A DNA stretch of 64,000 nucleotides from Conchiformibius steedae. GTDB taxonomy: Bacteria > Pseudomonadota > Gammaproteobacteria > Burkholderiales > Neisseriaceae. Location: assembly GCF_014054725.1 (NCBI RefSeq), contig NZ_CP059563.1:2035461-2099460 (forward strand). The letters run 5' to 3'. A program made the translations under genes and the position numbers. Below, piece by piece: positions 43,803-56,100 of this stretch (the stretch's first letter is position 1; each line of letters starts with the position of its first letter). The notes under the pieces were generated by a model that was given only the letters and a program-made list of their open reading frames with translations, did no database searches and was not told the origin of the DNA.

Positions 43803-44486
43803 TTATTTGGCAGGGTTCGGACCGATGCGCTCGCCATGTTGTACGCGCTCGGGGGCTTTGTGCACCAGCGTGTAGGCGTAGTCCACACCCATGCCGTAAG
43901 CACCTGAATGCTCTTGTACAATGCCGATAACCGCATCGTAAGTTTCTTTACGCGCCCAGTCGCGTTGCCATTCCAGCAGAACTTGTTGCCAAGTTACAGG
44001 AATGATGCCTGCCTGAACCATGCGGTCCATGGCGTATTTGTGGGCTTCTACAGAAGTACCGCCAGATGCGTCTGCCACCATGTAAATTTCATAGCCGCCT
44101 TCCAAAGCCGCGCTCAGGGCAAAGCCCAAGTTGCACACTTCGGTCCACAAACCTGAAACAATTACTTTTTTACGTTGGTTGGCTGCCAAGGCATCACGCA
44201 CGTTTTGGTCGTCCCAAGAGTTCATGGAAGTGCGTTCCAAGATTTTATTTTCGGGGAACACTGCCAGCAGTTCGGGATAGGTATGACCGGAAAAACTCTC
44301 GGTTTCCACAGTGGTAATAATGGTGGGGATATTGAACACTTTGGCGGCTTTTGCCAACCCAACCACGTTGTTTTTCAGGGTTTGACGGTCAATAGACTGC
44401 ACGCCAAATGCCATTTGCGGCTGTTGGTCAATAAAAATCAACTGGCTGTTTTGCGGAGTGAGCAATTCCAAATATTTGTTTGACAT
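43803..44486 (-). CDS. Isochorismatase-family cysteine hydrolase (YcaC-like)
   Basis: A 227-residue hydrolase. The catalytic triad is visible as Asp20 (IFIDQQPQ), Lys107 region (RKKVIVSGL) and Cys118 (GLWTEVCNLG), plus the cis-peptide/Glu segment. It resembles YcaC and related amidases of unknown substrate. The tail after residue 185 (YDAVIGIVQEHSGAYGMGVD) is typical of this subgroup. It heads the group isochorismatase - XapX - amidohydrolase (- MFS), suggesting stepwise breakdown of an amide-containing compound. Confidence 0.85.
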   Translation of the reverse strand: MSNKYLELLTPQNSQLIFIDQQPQMAFGVQSIDRQTLKNNVVGLAKAAKVFNIPTIITTVETESFSGHTYPELLAVFPENKILERTSMNSWDDQNVRDALAANQRKKVIVSGLWTEVCNLGFALSAALEGGYEIYMVADASGGTSVEAHKYAMDRMVQAGIIPVTWQQVLLEWQRDWARKETYDAVIGIVQEHSGAYGMGVDYAYTLVHKAPERVQHGERIGPNPAK

Positions 44487-44594
44487 ATTTATTTCCTTGT
44501 ATTTATGGTTAAAAAGGCACGGACGGACAGTTTACCGTGCTGCCCGTGCTTGGGCAATACGGATTATACGGATTCGGTTTTGGCACACAAGTAG

Positions 44595-47183
<2,589 letters not shown>

Positions 47184-47188
47184 AACAA

Positions 47189-47226
47189 ACAAGCTGTTTG
47201 AAATCCATTCAAACAGCTTGTTTTTT
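47189..47226. terminator. gyrB terminator, convergent with the TonB-receptor gene
   Basis: Stem ACAAGCTGTTTGAA (47189-47202) with TTCAAACAGCTTGT (47208-47221), followed by TTTTTT. It starts 6 bases after the gyrB stop and can serve both converging genes. Confidence 0.9.
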
Positions 47227-47243
47227 ATCTGCCAATCAAAGCA

Positions 47244-49274
47244 TTAAAAACGGTAGTTCACACCCAAGCTCACTTCACGCCCTGGATTGGGCGGTGTGCC
47301 GTTTGTTACGCGCTGGCTATGGCTTTTATACAGCTTGTTATCCACATTGTTTACCGCCACATTCACATTCATGGCTTCGCCCAAAGGCTTCCAGTTGGCA
47401 TAAATATCGTGTACGCCGTAGCCAGAACGGTGTTGTTGTTCTAATTTTCGTGATTGACTATCAAACGCATGGTAGGTTTTACTTTGTACATAACGTCCGC
47501 GCCAACCCACTTCCAGATTGGGTTTGTCCCAGCGGTAAGACAAAGCCGTCAGCCATTGACGACCTTGCGGTACCAAATCCAAGGGGTCGTTACTCAAATC
47601 AAAATTGGCTTTCGGATTGGCATAGGATACGCCCGCGCGCGCCGTCAAACCTTTCCAATTATAAGTGCCGTTTAATTCGTAACCCGTGGTTTTTACCGTG
47701 CCGCGGTTGTGAATCAAACCGTCATTTAAAGTGGAATAAAAGTTTTTCGTGTGCTGATGATAGATATTGCCATCTACCGATGCGCCTGCGTGTTGCCAAT
47801 TAAAGCCGATTTGTGCCAAACGTGCTTGTTCGGCTTTCAAACCACCATCTACATTGCGCCAACCGCGTGCTTTGCCTTTACCGCGGTTGTCGGTAAGGGT
47901 AGCGGCTGATGCCAGAGCAGGGCTGCGGCTGGCGTAATTTAATTTGGCGTTTAAGGACAAATCAGGCGTTACGTCCCAAATCACGCCCACGCTGGGATTT
48001 ACCGAACCTTTGCGGACTTTGGTTACGCCTGCTTTTTCGGGAATTTGATTGCCCAAGGTACGCAAATCAAAATGGTCGTAGCGCAAACCTGTGGTTAAAG
48101 TGACAGGGTCTAACGCCCAAATACCTTCGGCATACACGCCCACTTCGTTTTTGCGTTCGCCGTCCACCTGCCAATCGCCTGCGCGGGAAGCGGTTTCTTC
48201 TTTACGCCAGTTTACGCCGTATTTTAAGGTGTGCTTGCCAAACAACAGGCTGTTTACATTAACATTGCTGCCCCAAGTATCGGTTTCGGATTTGCGTCCG
48301 CCTCCTGCATTGTAGGTAATTTGTTTGCCGTTTTCGCGTTTGCGCTGCCAGTTTTCGCGCTCGTCTTCGCCTTTAATGTAAAACACATTGGCATCCAGCT
48401 GCTTCACAAAACCCAAGTTTTTGCCCGCATAACTGGCGTTTACGGTTTGCTGGATGTTGTCAATATCGCCTGTGTCGTCGCCGTAAGTGGCAAATTCAGG
48501 ACGTTCCCAACTGTTGCCGAAATAATGTTCGCGGCGGTAGCTCAAGCCGAATTTGTGGTCAGGGTTCAGAGTATAACCAAATTTGGCTAAGTAGTTGCCT
48601 TGTTTGCGTGCACTGTTGCGTACCACATTGGCGGCGTATTTGCCTGTGGTGTCGCCATTTTGATAGCCTTTGCCTGCTTTGTAATTTTTGTTGTCGCGCC
48701 AACTACCCAACAATAAAGCATCAAAGCCGTTGATATTGCCGTACACCGCCGCGCTGCCGCCGATGCCTTTGTTGCTGTTAAATTGTGTGGAAACACGCGC
48801 ACCAAAAGGCTTACCGTCTAACAACAAATCCTTGGCATCAACCGTTTGTGAACGAATCGCACCGCTGGTTGCACCGATGCCCGCGCTGGCAGAACCTGCG
48901 CCTTTGTCCACGCCAATCACGCGCACCATTTCGGGGTCAAGCTGAAAACGCCCTTGGTGATACCAAAGCTGTGTGCCTGTGGTGGTGCCATCCACCACCA
49001 TATCAATGCGGTTTTGCCCCGTGCCGCGAATGGACAGAAATTGCGCCGATGCACCGCCGCCGCCTGCGTTAATGTCCACGCGGTCGGCCAGCAAATCGCG
49101 CACGCTGCTGATATTGCGCTCGGAATTGGTTTTCCAGTTATTGGTGATGGCGCGTTTACCTGTGGCGGTAACGGCGGGCAGTTCTTTGCCTTTTTCTTCG
49201 GCATGCGCCAATGCACCTGCGCCTAATGCCAGTGCCAAAGCACTCAAACGGAACAATTTGATGTGTGTAAACAT
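47244..49274 (-). CDS. TonB-dependent outer-membrane receptor
   Basis: A 676-residue receptor. Signal peptide MFTHIKLFRLSALALALGAGALAHA, then the plug domain (ISSVRDLLADRVDINAGGGG, SIRGTGQNRIDMVVDGTTTG) and a 22-strand barrel ending GREVSLGVNYRF with terminal Phe. The ending with NVAVNNVDNKLYKSHSQR is reminiscent of FetA-like siderophore receptors, but the ligand (siderophore, haem or other metal complex) cannot be fixed. A possible Fur site lies about 60 bases upstream (49331-49347). No TonB or ABC genes are adjacent. Confidence 0.88.
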   Translation of the reverse strand: MFTHIKLFRLSALALALGAGALAHAEEKGKELPAVTATGKRAITNNWKTNSERNISSVRDLLADRVDINAGGGGASAQFLSIRGTGQNRIDMVVDGTTTGTQLWYHQGRFQLDPEMVRVIGVDKGAGSASAGIGATSGAIRSQTVDAKDLLLDGKPFGARVSTQFNSNKGIGGSAAVYGNINGFDALLLGSWRDNKNYKAGKGYQNGDTTGKYAANVVRNSARKQGNYLAKFGYTLNPDHKFGLSYRREHYFGNSWERPEFATYGDDTGDIDNIQQTVNASYAGKNLGFVKQLDANVFYIKGEDERENWQRKRENGKQITYNAGGGRKSETDTWGSNVNVNSLLFGKHTLKYGVNWRKEETASRAGDWQVDGERKNEVGVYAEGIWALDPVTLTTGLRYDHFDLRTLGNQIPEKAGVTKVRKGSVNPSVGVIWDVTPDLSLNAKLNYASRSPALASAATLTDNRGKGKARGWRNVDGGLKAEQARLAQIGFNWQHAGASVDGNIYHQHTKNFYSTLNDGLIHNRGTVKTTGYELNGTYNWKGLTARAGVSYANPKANFDLSNDPLDLVPQGRQWLTALSYRWDKPNLEVGWRGRYVQSKTYHAFDSQSRKLEQQHRSGYGVHDIYANWKPLGEAMNVNVAVNNVDNKLYKSHSQRVTNGTPPNPGREVSLGVNYRF

Positions 49275-49330
49275 ACAAAATCCTTATTATTCATGCGAAT
49301 ATTATTTAAATAAAAACGATAACAAAAAAC

Positions 49331-49347
49331 AAATAAGAATGGTTATC
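49331..49347 (-). promoter_or_regulatory. Possible Fur box
   Basis: AAATAAGAATGGTTATC agrees at about 11 of 15 core positions with the Fur consensus (GATAATGATAATCATTATC). Its place before the TonB-dependent receptor supports iron regulation, but the match is partial. Confidence 0.35.
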
Positions 49348-49502
49348 AGACGCGAATTTTACCGAGTTTGACGGTTTTGTCCAGTAATTTAACCTTTCGC
49401 GCGATAAGCCAAAAGATGGTTTTACCCACAGGGCTAGGCTGGCAGTTTTAATGATTGATTAGTACACAAAAAATAATAAAATAAATAGATACTTCCACAT
49501 TA

Positions 49503-49594
49503 TTTGGCGGGGTAGAGAATTTATTGCGGAGCATGATGTGTATAGCGATGAAGATGGGATAGTGGTATCGCCCGAACCACTGCACGCAGCTTGA
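49503..49594 (+). pseudogene. Remnant of a second rraA gene (3' end only)
   Basis: TTTGGCGGGGTAGA then GAATTTATTGC repeats, with a 2-base insertion, the rraA sequence of 31238-31717. Downstream the frame reads EFIAEHDVYSDEDG then IVVSPEPLHAA and stops, against EFIAGHYLYSDEDG then IVVSPEPLHTA in the intact gene. Even the following terminator is a near copy. No start or 5' part is present, so this is a broken duplicate, diverged enough to have come from a related strain or an old duplication. Confidence 0.85.
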
Positions 49595-49606
49595 TTAGCT
49601 GAATAT

Positions 49607-49637
49607 AAAAAACCACTTTGGGAAAAGTGGTTTTTTG
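49607..49637. terminator. Terminator behind the rraA remnant
   Basis: Stem AAAAAACCACTT (49607-49618) with AAGTGGTTTTTT (49625-49636). It matches the rraA terminator at 31182-31210 and would also stop minus-strand transcription coming from the uvrA side. Confidence 0.8.
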
Positions 49638-49693
49638 TTTTATGGATTTATTGTTTAAGGGATTGGTTGGGTTTTTAACCCAATCTATATTAT

Positions 49694-49897
49694 TTATTTC
49701 AATCCTAAAATTTTATTAAAATCAGAAGCAGAATTTTTCCCGCCACGAAAATCACTTCCTGACTTGGGAAGAATTAAAACATATCTACCATCACCTTTAA
49801 ATGTACACTTCCAATGATTACCATCTCCCTGTATAGAAAAGCCAATTTCTTCAAGAGCAGCTCTAGTCTTACTTTCTAATTTTTTGTAAGATGTCAA
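49694..49897 (-). CDS. HicA/dsRBD-like small ORF, probably the C-terminal part of a frameshift fusion
   Basis: A 67-residue frame. Residues 10-62 have the order helix-strand-strand-strand-helix with TRAALEEIGF, GDGNHWKCTF, RYVLILPKSGSD and NSASDFNKILG: a HicA-like (dsRNA-binding) fold, with His28 where HicA toxins have their catalytic His (GSHH). The only start is TTG 49897, inside the TTGA that overlaps the previous stop, with no ribosome-binding site. In the same frame the codons before the TTG (VKKKIKQI) read naturally back to a slippery site in the upstream gene, so it is probably expressed by a -1 frameshift. AT-rich compared with uvrA. Confidence 0.6.
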   Translation of the reverse strand: MTSYKKLESKTRAALEEIGFSIQGDGNHWKCTFKGDGRYVLILPKSGSDFRGGKNSASDFNKILGLK

Positions 49898-51150
49898 AAT
49901 TTGTTTAATTTTTTTTTTAACTTTTTTCCAGAACCTCTACTTGGGTTCAATTTCAAAATTGAATTTAATACATGCATACGTCTATCCATACCTTCATTCA
50001 TATTTTTCGTACCCTCTAAAATACTAATAATTAAATCATGAATTTCATTTGAGTATAAATCAACCTCCTCACAATGTAAGATTACTGCATTTTGATTATT
50101 GGAAATATGTGATTTGTTACTTATTTTCAACTCTTCCTTAAGCCGTTCAATTTCACGCTCTGCATCATTTAACTTTTGTTGTGCAAAATCCAAATCCTGC
50201 TCTAATTTCTTTTGTTTGTTTATTGCTCGTTCTGTTTCATCACTAGCAACCCCCAATAATTCATCTGCAGTCTCCTTGTCATTGCGCTGCCAAATGGCAT
50301 ATTGATTATTAATTGAATTACCTGTGCAAATCTCTAGTAAACGACGTTGGCTAACAGAAGTAACTATTGTATCTCTAATTCTTTCACAATTACAGTCACG
50401 ATAACTAAAAACTATGTTCCTACCATTCCCCTCTGCCCAATAAATACCAATATATCCATTGAAAACACTTTTATTATTAGTTAACTCAGATAATTGTAAT
50501 GAGAATTCCCGACTAGGTTCAATAACCACATGAGCCATTCCAGCTAACTCTTGGGCTAATTTATCAAGCTCATCATTAGATAATAAAGTATATCTATTAT
50601 TAGAATCCAAACTAATATATACAATAGGTATATAACAATTTAACTTGCCAGAAATTAAATCAGCAGCTAATTGTATATCACTTTCAGTTAAATAATGAGG
50701 CTTATTTTGAACCTGTAAAAACAACTCTCCACCAAAATTATTTTCTATTACTTGGTTAATAAATTTAGGTTTATTAATAGGTGGCAATCTAGTTCCTGCT
50801 GTATGTGCAGAATTACGGATTTGAAAACTAAGCCAATTGTAATTGGAACCTTCTTCATCCACTAAAGAAATATCCGTTATAAATGATATGTTTTTCTCCT
50901 TTTCAATATATTGAATATATACAGCTGAATATTTCTCTGTTTGTACTGACGTATAAAGTATTTGTTCCTTTTCATTTATATCAAATGAAGCGTGATTATT
51001 TTTTTCTATAAAGATATTTTGATTTTCAGAATAAAAACTTTCCTCAATTCTTGAGTTTCTACTTGAACTACGCCAATTAACAAACTCATTAATAAACGCC
51101 TCCCGAGACATTTTCTTAGATACAGGAAATTGAGTGCTAAATTGTGACAT
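49894..51150 (-). CDS. Coiled-coil protein of unknown function, upstream partner of the HicA-like ORF
   Basis: A 418-residue cytosolic protein. The start is ATG 51150 (MSQFSTQFPVSKK), 6 bases after GGAG; an ATG at 51162 abuts the uvrA stop. Residues 1-285 are a mixed globular region with a notable stretch ELAGMAHVVIEPSREFSLQL and GYIGIYWAEG; residues about 300-345 are a strong coiled coil (LNDAEREIERLKEELK); a helical segment and a basic tail (GSGKKLKKKLNKF) follow. The segment near residues 200-240 recalls, from memory, uncharacterised proteins near defence genes, not a named family. About 30% GC by eye, against a GC-rich uvrA; 12 nt behind uvrA with no terminator between. Confidence 0.7.
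   Translation of the reverse strand: MSQFSTQFPVSKKMSREAFINEFVNWRSSSRNSRIEESFYSENQNIFIEKNNHASFDINEKEQILYTSVQTEKYSAVYIQYIEKEKNISFITDISLVDEEGSNYNWLSFQIRNSAHTAGTRLPPINKPKFINQVIENNFGGELFLQVQNKPHYLTESDIQLAADLISGKLNCYIPIVYISLDSNNRYTLLSNDELDKLAQELAGMAHVVIEPSREFSLQLSELTNNKSVFNGYIGIYWAEGNGRNIVFSYRDCNCERIRDTIVTSVSQRRLLEICTGNSINNQYAIWQRNDKETADELLGVASDETERAINKQKKLEQDLDFAQQKLNDAEREIERLKEELKISNKSHISNNQNAVILHCEEVDLYSNEIHDLIISILEGTKNMNEGMDRRMHVLNSILKLNPSRGSGKKLKKKLNKF
49909..49927 (-). promoter_or_regulatory. Candidate -1 frameshift signal (A AAA AAG plus A10 run)
   Basis: On the coding strand GGA AAA AAG places the heptamer A AAA AAG (49927-49921) in the same phase as the dnaX frameshift site. After TTA comes a run of ten A (49918-49909). 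A -1 slip at either joins the 418-residue ORF to the HicA-like ORF: ...GSGKK then VKKKIKQILTSYKKLESK, giving about 485 residues. The first 0-frame stop is reached 8 codons after the heptamer. Confidence 0.6.
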
Positions 51151-51162
51151 ATTTTTCTCCAT

Positions 51163-53988
51163 TTATTCTAATTGGTAAGTTAGATATTTTCCAGTATAAC
51201 TCTTTTTATTTTTCATAACAAATTCAGGCGTACCTTCAGCAATAATTTCCCCACCACCCTCGCCGCCTTCAGGTCCCATATCCACAATCCAATCGGCGGT
51301 TTTAATCACATCTAAATTATGTTCAATAATCACAATGCTGTTGCCCTTGCCTTTTAGCCGTTGAATAACGTCCAATAGTAAGGCGATGTCGGCAAAGTGT
51401 AAACCTGTGGTCGGTTCGTCCAAAATATACAGCGTGCGCCCCGTATCGCGTTTGGATAATTCCAATGCCAGCTTCACGCGCTGGGCTTCGCCGCCTGATA
51501 AGGTGGTAGCAGACTGCCCCAGTCGGATATAGCCCAAGCCCACATCCATCAGTGTTTGCAGTTTGCGGGCAACGGTGGGAACGGCATCAAAAAATTCCCG
51601 CGCTTCTTCTACGGTTAAATTTAAGACTTCGCTAATATTTTTACCTTTGTATTGCACTTCCAGCGTTTCGCGGTTGTAGCGTTTGCCCGCGCACGATTCG
51701 CACGGTACATACACATCAGGCAAAAAGTGCATTTCCACTTTAATCACGCCGTCGCCTTGGCAGGTTTCGCAGCGTCCGCCTTTGACATTAAAGGAAAAAC
51801 GTCCCACGCTGTAACCGCGTTCGCGCGATAAAGGCACGCCTGCAAACAGTTCACGAATCGGGGTAAACAAGCCCGTATAAGTGGCGGGATTGGAACGCGG
51901 CGTGCGCCCGATGGGGGATTGGTCCACATTGATGACTTTATCCAAATGTTCCAAACCTTGAATATCATCATAGGGCGCGGGTTCTTCGTGGGCGCGGTTA
52001 AGCTCGCGGGCGGTGATTTTGGCAAGGGTGTCGTTAATCAGGGTGGATTTGCCGCTGCCTGAAACGCCTGTTACGCAGGTAATCAAGCCCAAAGGCAGGG
52101 TTAACGTAACATTTTTCAAATTATTGCCGCGTGCGCCGCTTAACACCAGCACACGTTCGGGATTGATGGGTGTGCGTTGTTCAGGCAGCCCGATTTGTTT
52201 GCGCCCGCTTAAATATTGCCCCGTAACCGATTGTTCGGATTGGGCGACTTGTTCGGGCGTACCCGCCACCATCACGCTGCCGCCGTGTTCGCCCGCGCCA
52301 ATGCCCATGTCCACCACAAAATCTGCCTGACGAATCGCGTCTTCATCGTGTTCCACCACAATCACGCTGTTGCCCAAATCGCGCAGGCGTTTTAAGGTTG
52401 CCAACAAACGGTCGTTGTCGCGCTGGTGCAAACCGATAGACGGCTCGTCCAACACATACATCACGCCCGTCAGCCCCGAACCGATTTGGCTGGCCAAACG
52501 GATGCGCTGCGCTTCACCCCCCGACAGGGTTTCCGCGCTGCGGCTTAAATTCAGATAATCCAAACCGACATTGATCAGAAAGCCCAAACGCTCAGTGATT
52601 TCTTTGAGGATTTTTTCGGCGATTTGACCTTTATTGCCATCTAATTGCAGCTTTTCAAAAAAATCAAGGGCTTTACTCAAAGGCATGGCAGACAAATCAT
52701 GCAATGCCATCTCGCCCACCAGCACATGACGCGCTTCTTTGCGTAAACGTGCGCCTGCACATTGCGGACAGGCGCGGTGGCTTTGGTAATCGCGCAGTTT
52801 GTCGCGTACGGTTTCGCTGTCGGTTTCGCGGTAACGGCGTTCCAGATTGGGAATAATGCCTTCAAAAGCGTGGCTGCGGACAAAAGTTGTGCCTTTTTCG
52901 GAAAGGTATTGGAATTCAATCACTTCTTTTCCCGAACCGTGCAAAATGATTTTGCGGACTTTGGCGGGCAGTTCGGCAAACGGGGTGTCAGTAGAAAAAC
53001 CGTAATGTTTCGCCAGCGATTGAATCATTTGAAAATAGAATTGGTTGCGTTTATCCCAGCCATCAATCGCGCCTGCTGCCAGCGACAATTCGGGGTGGGC
53101 GGCAACGCGTTCGGGGTCAAAAAAATTCATGCTGCCCAAGCCGTCGCAAGTGGGACATGCACCCGCAGGATTATTAAAGGAAAACAGGCGCGGTTCTAAT
53201 TCGGGCAGGCTGTAGGCACACACGGGGCAGGCAAATTGGGCGGAAAACCAATGTTCTGCGCCCGTATCCATTTCCACCGCTACGGCACGCTCGCCGCCGT
53301 GACGCAGCGCGGTTTCAAAACTTTCAGCAAGGCGTTGTTTAATATCGGATTTAACTTTTACACGGTCAATCACCACGTCAATATCGTGTTTGATGTTTTT
53401 TTCTAATTTGGGTACATCTTCAATGGCATACACTTCGCCATCCACGCGCACGCGCACAAAACCCTGCGCCTGCAAATCGGCAAACAAATCCACAAATTCG
53501 CCTTTGCGCCCGCGCACGGCAGGGGCAAGAATCATCACGCGGCTGTTTTCAGGCAGGCTTAATACATGGTCCACCATTTGCGAAACGGTTTGTCCTGCCA
53601 AGGGTTTGCCGTGTTCGGGGCAATGCGGCGTACCCACACGCGCATACAATAATCTTAAATAATCATGAATTTCGGTAACTGTGCCAACGGTAGAACGCGG
53701 ATTGTGGCTGGTGGATTTTTGCTCAATGGAAATGGCGGGCGACAAGCCTTCAATCAAATCCACATCGGGTTTGTCCATCATCTGCAAAAACTGGCGGGCA
53801 TAGGCAGACAGGCTTTCCACATAGCGGCGTTGCCCTTCGGCATACAGGGTGTCAAACGCCAAACTGGATTTGCCGCTGCCCGACAAACCCGTTACCACCA
53901 CCAGCTTGTGGCGGGGAATGTCCAAATCAATGTTTTTCAGATTGTGGGTGCGTGCGCCGCGAATGCGGATGGTGTCGTTGTGGCTCAT
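51163..53988 (-). CDS. uvrA: Excinuclease ABC subunit A
   Basis: A 941-residue damage-recognition ATPase of nucleotide excision repair. Both ABC halves are complete: Walker [10 protein letters not shown] (about 34-42) and GVSGSGKST, two LSGGEAQR signatures, and zinc modules (CPVC...CPTC and CETC...CESC). The start is ATG 53988 ([14 protein letters not shown]); a further upstream ATG is unlikely. The 3' end runs straight into the AT-rich two-ORF unit with no terminator. An uptake-type TTCAGGCAGCC lies inside at 52180-52190. Confidence 0.97.
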   Translation of the reverse strand: MSHNDTIRIRGARTHNLKNIDLDIPRHKLVVVTGLSGSGKSSLAFDTLYAEGQRRYVESLSAYARQFLQMMDKPDVDLIEGLSPAISIEQKSTSHNPRSTVGTVTEIHDYLRLLYARVGTPHCPEHGKPLAGQTVSQMVDHVLSLPENSRVMILAPAVRGRKGEFVDLFADLQAQGFVRVRVDGEVYAIEDVPKLEKNIKHDIDVVIDRVKVKSDIKQRLAESFETALRHGGERAVAVEMDTGAEHWFSAQFACPVCAYSLPELEPRLFSFNNPAGACPTCDGLGSMNFFDPERVAAHPELSLAAGAIDGWDKRNQFYFQMIQSLAKHYGFSTDTPFAELPAKVRKIILHGSGKEVIEFQYLSEKGTTFVRSHAFEGIIPNLERRYRETDSETVRDKLRDYQSHRACPQCAGARLRKEARHVLVGEMALHDLSAMPLSKALDFFEKLQLDGNKGQIAEKILKEITERLGFLINVGLDYLNLSRSAETLSGGEAQRIRLASQIGSGLTGVMYVLDEPSIGLHQRDNDRLLATLKRLRDLGNSVIVVEHDEDAIRQADFVVDMGIGAGEHGGSVMVAGTPEQVAQSEQSVTGQYLSGRKQIGLPEQRTPINPERVLVLSGARGNNLKNVTLTLPLGLITCVTGVSGSGKSTLINDTLAKITARELNRAHEEPAPYDDIQGLEHLDKVINVDQSPIGRTPRSNPATYTGLFTPIRELFAGVPLSRERGYSVGRFSFNVKGGRCETCQGDGVIKVEMHFLPDVYVPCESCAGKRYNRETLEVQYKGKNISEVLNLTVEEAREFFDAVPTVARKLQTLMDVGLGYIRLGQSATTLSGGEAQRVKLALELSKRDTGRTLYILDEPTTGLHFADIALLLDVIQRLKGKGNSIVIIEHNLDVIKTADWIVDMGPEGGEGGGEIIAEGTPEFVMKNKKSYTGKYLTYQLE

Positions 53989-54072
53989 GATGATGGCGGA
54001 TAAAAGAAAACCGCGCATTGTAGCAGTTTTCGCCTGCTTGTCGCGCGGTTTGCATAGAGCATGTCTTTAGGT

Positions 54073-55344
54073 TTAACGGATTTGCCCGTCGCCCAATACC
54101 ACCCATTTTTCGGAAGTCAGCCCATGCAAGCCAACAGGTCCACGCACATGGATTTTATCGGTAGAAATGCCGATTTCCGCACCCAAGCCGTATTCAAAAC
54201 CATCGGCAAAACGAGTAGAAGCATTGACCATTACGCTGGCACTGTCCACCGCGCGTAAAAAACGGCGGGCAAGGCTGTAGTTTTCGGTGACGATGCTGTC
54301 GGTATGATGGCTGCCGTGGCGGTTGATGTGCGCCACCGCTTCATCAAACGAATCCACAATTTTGACAGACAAAATCGGGGCTAGGTATTCGGTGTCCCAA
54401 TCGCTTTCTGTAGCCGTATTCATATTGGGAACAACAGCGCAGGCATCGGCACAGCCGCGCAATTCCACGCCTTTATCGTGGTATTGCTGCGCCAGCACGG
54501 GCAACAGTTCGGCGGCACGGCTGCGGTGAATCAGCAGCGTTTCCATGGTGTTACATGTGCCATAGCGGGAAGTTTTGGCATTAAAAGCAATGGCAACAGC
54601 TTTGTCGGCATCGGCGTATTCGTCAATATACACATGGCAGATGCCGTCCAAATGCTTAATCACGGGGACACGCGCTTCTGCCGCCACCCGCGCCACCAAA
54701 TTTTTTCCACCACGCGGGATAATCACGTCAATCAAACCTTCGGCTGCCAACATTGCGCCCACGCTGTCGCGGCTGGTATTGGCAATCAAATGAACGGCTT
54801 GTTCGGGCAATTGCGCTTCGCGCAGGGCTGCGCCTATGTGTTGCGCCAAGGCGCGGTTGCTGTGAAAGGCTTCGCTGCCGCCGCGCAAAATACAGGCATT
54901 GCCCGATTTCAGGCACAACGCCGCCGCATCAACGGTAACATTCGGGCGCGATTCGTAAATCATGCCAATCACGCCCAAAGGCACACGCATTTTGCCGATT
55001 TGCAAACCATTGGGGCGAATGATAAAACCGTCCATCTCGCCAACGGGGTCGGGCAAGGCAGCGATTTGGCGCAGGCTTTCGCCAATCGCATCTATGCCCT
55101 TGTTATCCAAACGCAAACGGTCGGTCAAAGCTGCATCCAAACCTTTGGCACGCGCCGCCGCCAAATCTTCGCCGTTGACAGCGATAATCTCGGCACGATG
55201 TGCGTCAATGCGTTCTGCCAACACCAGCAAGGCGCGATTTTTCTGTTCGCTGGAGGCTTGCGCCAATTGGAAAAAAGCCTGTTTCGCCGCTTGGGCAGCC
55301 GCACGGACGCTGTTTACAATTTCTTGATTTAAAGACGTATTCAT
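54073..55344 (-). CDS. proA: Gamma-glutamyl phosphate reductase
   Basis: A 423-residue NADPH-dependent enzyme of the aldehyde-dehydrogenase fold, making glutamate 5-semialdehyde for proline. The catalytic Cys is in [13 protein letters not shown] (about residue 265-275); [18 protein letters not shown] and [11 protein letters not shown] bind cofactor and substrate, and the ending [19 protein letters not shown] is typical. The start is ATG 55344 ([13 protein letters not shown]). proB is not adjacent. Confidence 0.96.
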   Translation of the reverse strand: MNTSLNQEIVNSVRAAAQAAKQAFFQLAQASSEQKNRALLVLAERIDAHRAEIIAVNGEDLAAARAKGLDAALTDRLRLDNKGIDAIGESLRQIAALPDPVGEMDGFIIRPNGLQIGKMRVPLGVIGMIYESRPNVTVDAAALCLKSGNACILRGGSEAFHSNRALAQHIGAALREAQLPEQAVHLIANTSRDSVGAMLAAEGLIDVIIPRGGKNLVARVAAEARVPVIKHLDGICHVYIDEYADADKAVAIAFNAKTSRYGTCNTMETLLIHRSRAAELLPVLAQQYHDKGVELRGCADACAVVPNMNTATESDWDTEYLAPILSVKIVDSFDEAVAHINRHGSHHTDSIVTENYSLARRFLRAVDSASVMVNASTRFADGFEYGLGAEIGISTDKIHVRGPVGLHGLTSEKWVVLGDGQIR

Positions 55345-55366
55345 GAAAATACTTTCCAATGCTTTT

Positions 55367-56014
55367 TCAGACAAACTCAAAACGCGCCTGCACCAAACCA
55401 CCTAAATCCAGTTCTGCCACATCGCCGCTTTTTAACGCGCCAACGCCCACAGGTGTACCCGTAAACACCACATCGCCACGGTGTAAACCATAGTTTTGCG
55501 CCAATTCGCACAACAAGCGCACGGGCGAAAACACCATATCGCCCGCATAACCGCGCTGTTTTTCTTCGCCGTTCAAACGCATGGAAAAATACAGGTCGTC
55601 CACATTTCCCGCACGTTGCGCCGACACAAACGGCGACACACACGCTGCGCCTTTAAACCCTTTGGCTTTTAACCACGGCGTACCCGCTTGTTTGGCTTGG
55701 CTTTGTATGTCCCGCGCCGTTAAATCCAAACCCACGCCATATCCTGCCACCACATTTAGGGCATTTTCGGGCGACAATTCGTCAGCATCTTCGCCAATCA
55801 GCAGCAGCAATTCGGTTTCATAATGCACGTCTTGGCTGTAGGCGGGCAAGCGTACTGTATCGTTGTGAAACGCCAAGCTGCTGTTGGGCTTTAAAAAGAC
55901 CATTGGCTCGGCGGGAACGGCGTTGCCCAATTCGGCGGCGTGTTCGGCATAATTGCGCCCGATACAAAACAAAGTGTTGGCGCGTACCGCCTGTTCTTCC
56001 AAAAGCAAATACAT
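55367..56014 (-). CDS. Fumarylacetoacetate-hydrolase-family protein
   Basis: A 215-residue FAH-fold hydrolase or decarboxylase. [15 protein letters not shown], the metal-binding Glu residues of [13 protein letters not shown] and the ending [18 protein letters not shown] match the FAHD1/YcgM-type subgroup (acylpyruvase/oxaloacetate decarboxylase). Start ATG 56014 (MYLLLEEQA) after AAAGGA. It lies 22 bases upstream of proA on the same strand and may be co-transcribed. Exact substrate not deduced. Confidence 0.88.
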   Translation of the reverse strand: MYLLLEEQAVRANTLFCIGRNYAEHAAELGNAVPAEPMVFLKPNSSLAFHNDTVRLPAYSQDVHYETELLLLIGEDADELSPENALNVVAGYGVGLDLTARDIQSQAKQAGTPWLKAKGFKGAACVSPFVSAQRAGNVDDLYFSMRLNGEEKQRGYAGDMVFSPVRLLCELAQNYGLHRGDVVFTGTPVGVGALKSGDVAELDLGGLVQARFEFV

Positions 56015-56100
56015 ACTTTTCCTTTCTTTTTCTATACAATAAACCCCGTATTGCCCCAATTTACCCGCGCCATTGGCGAATGTCAAACACAGGACACACC

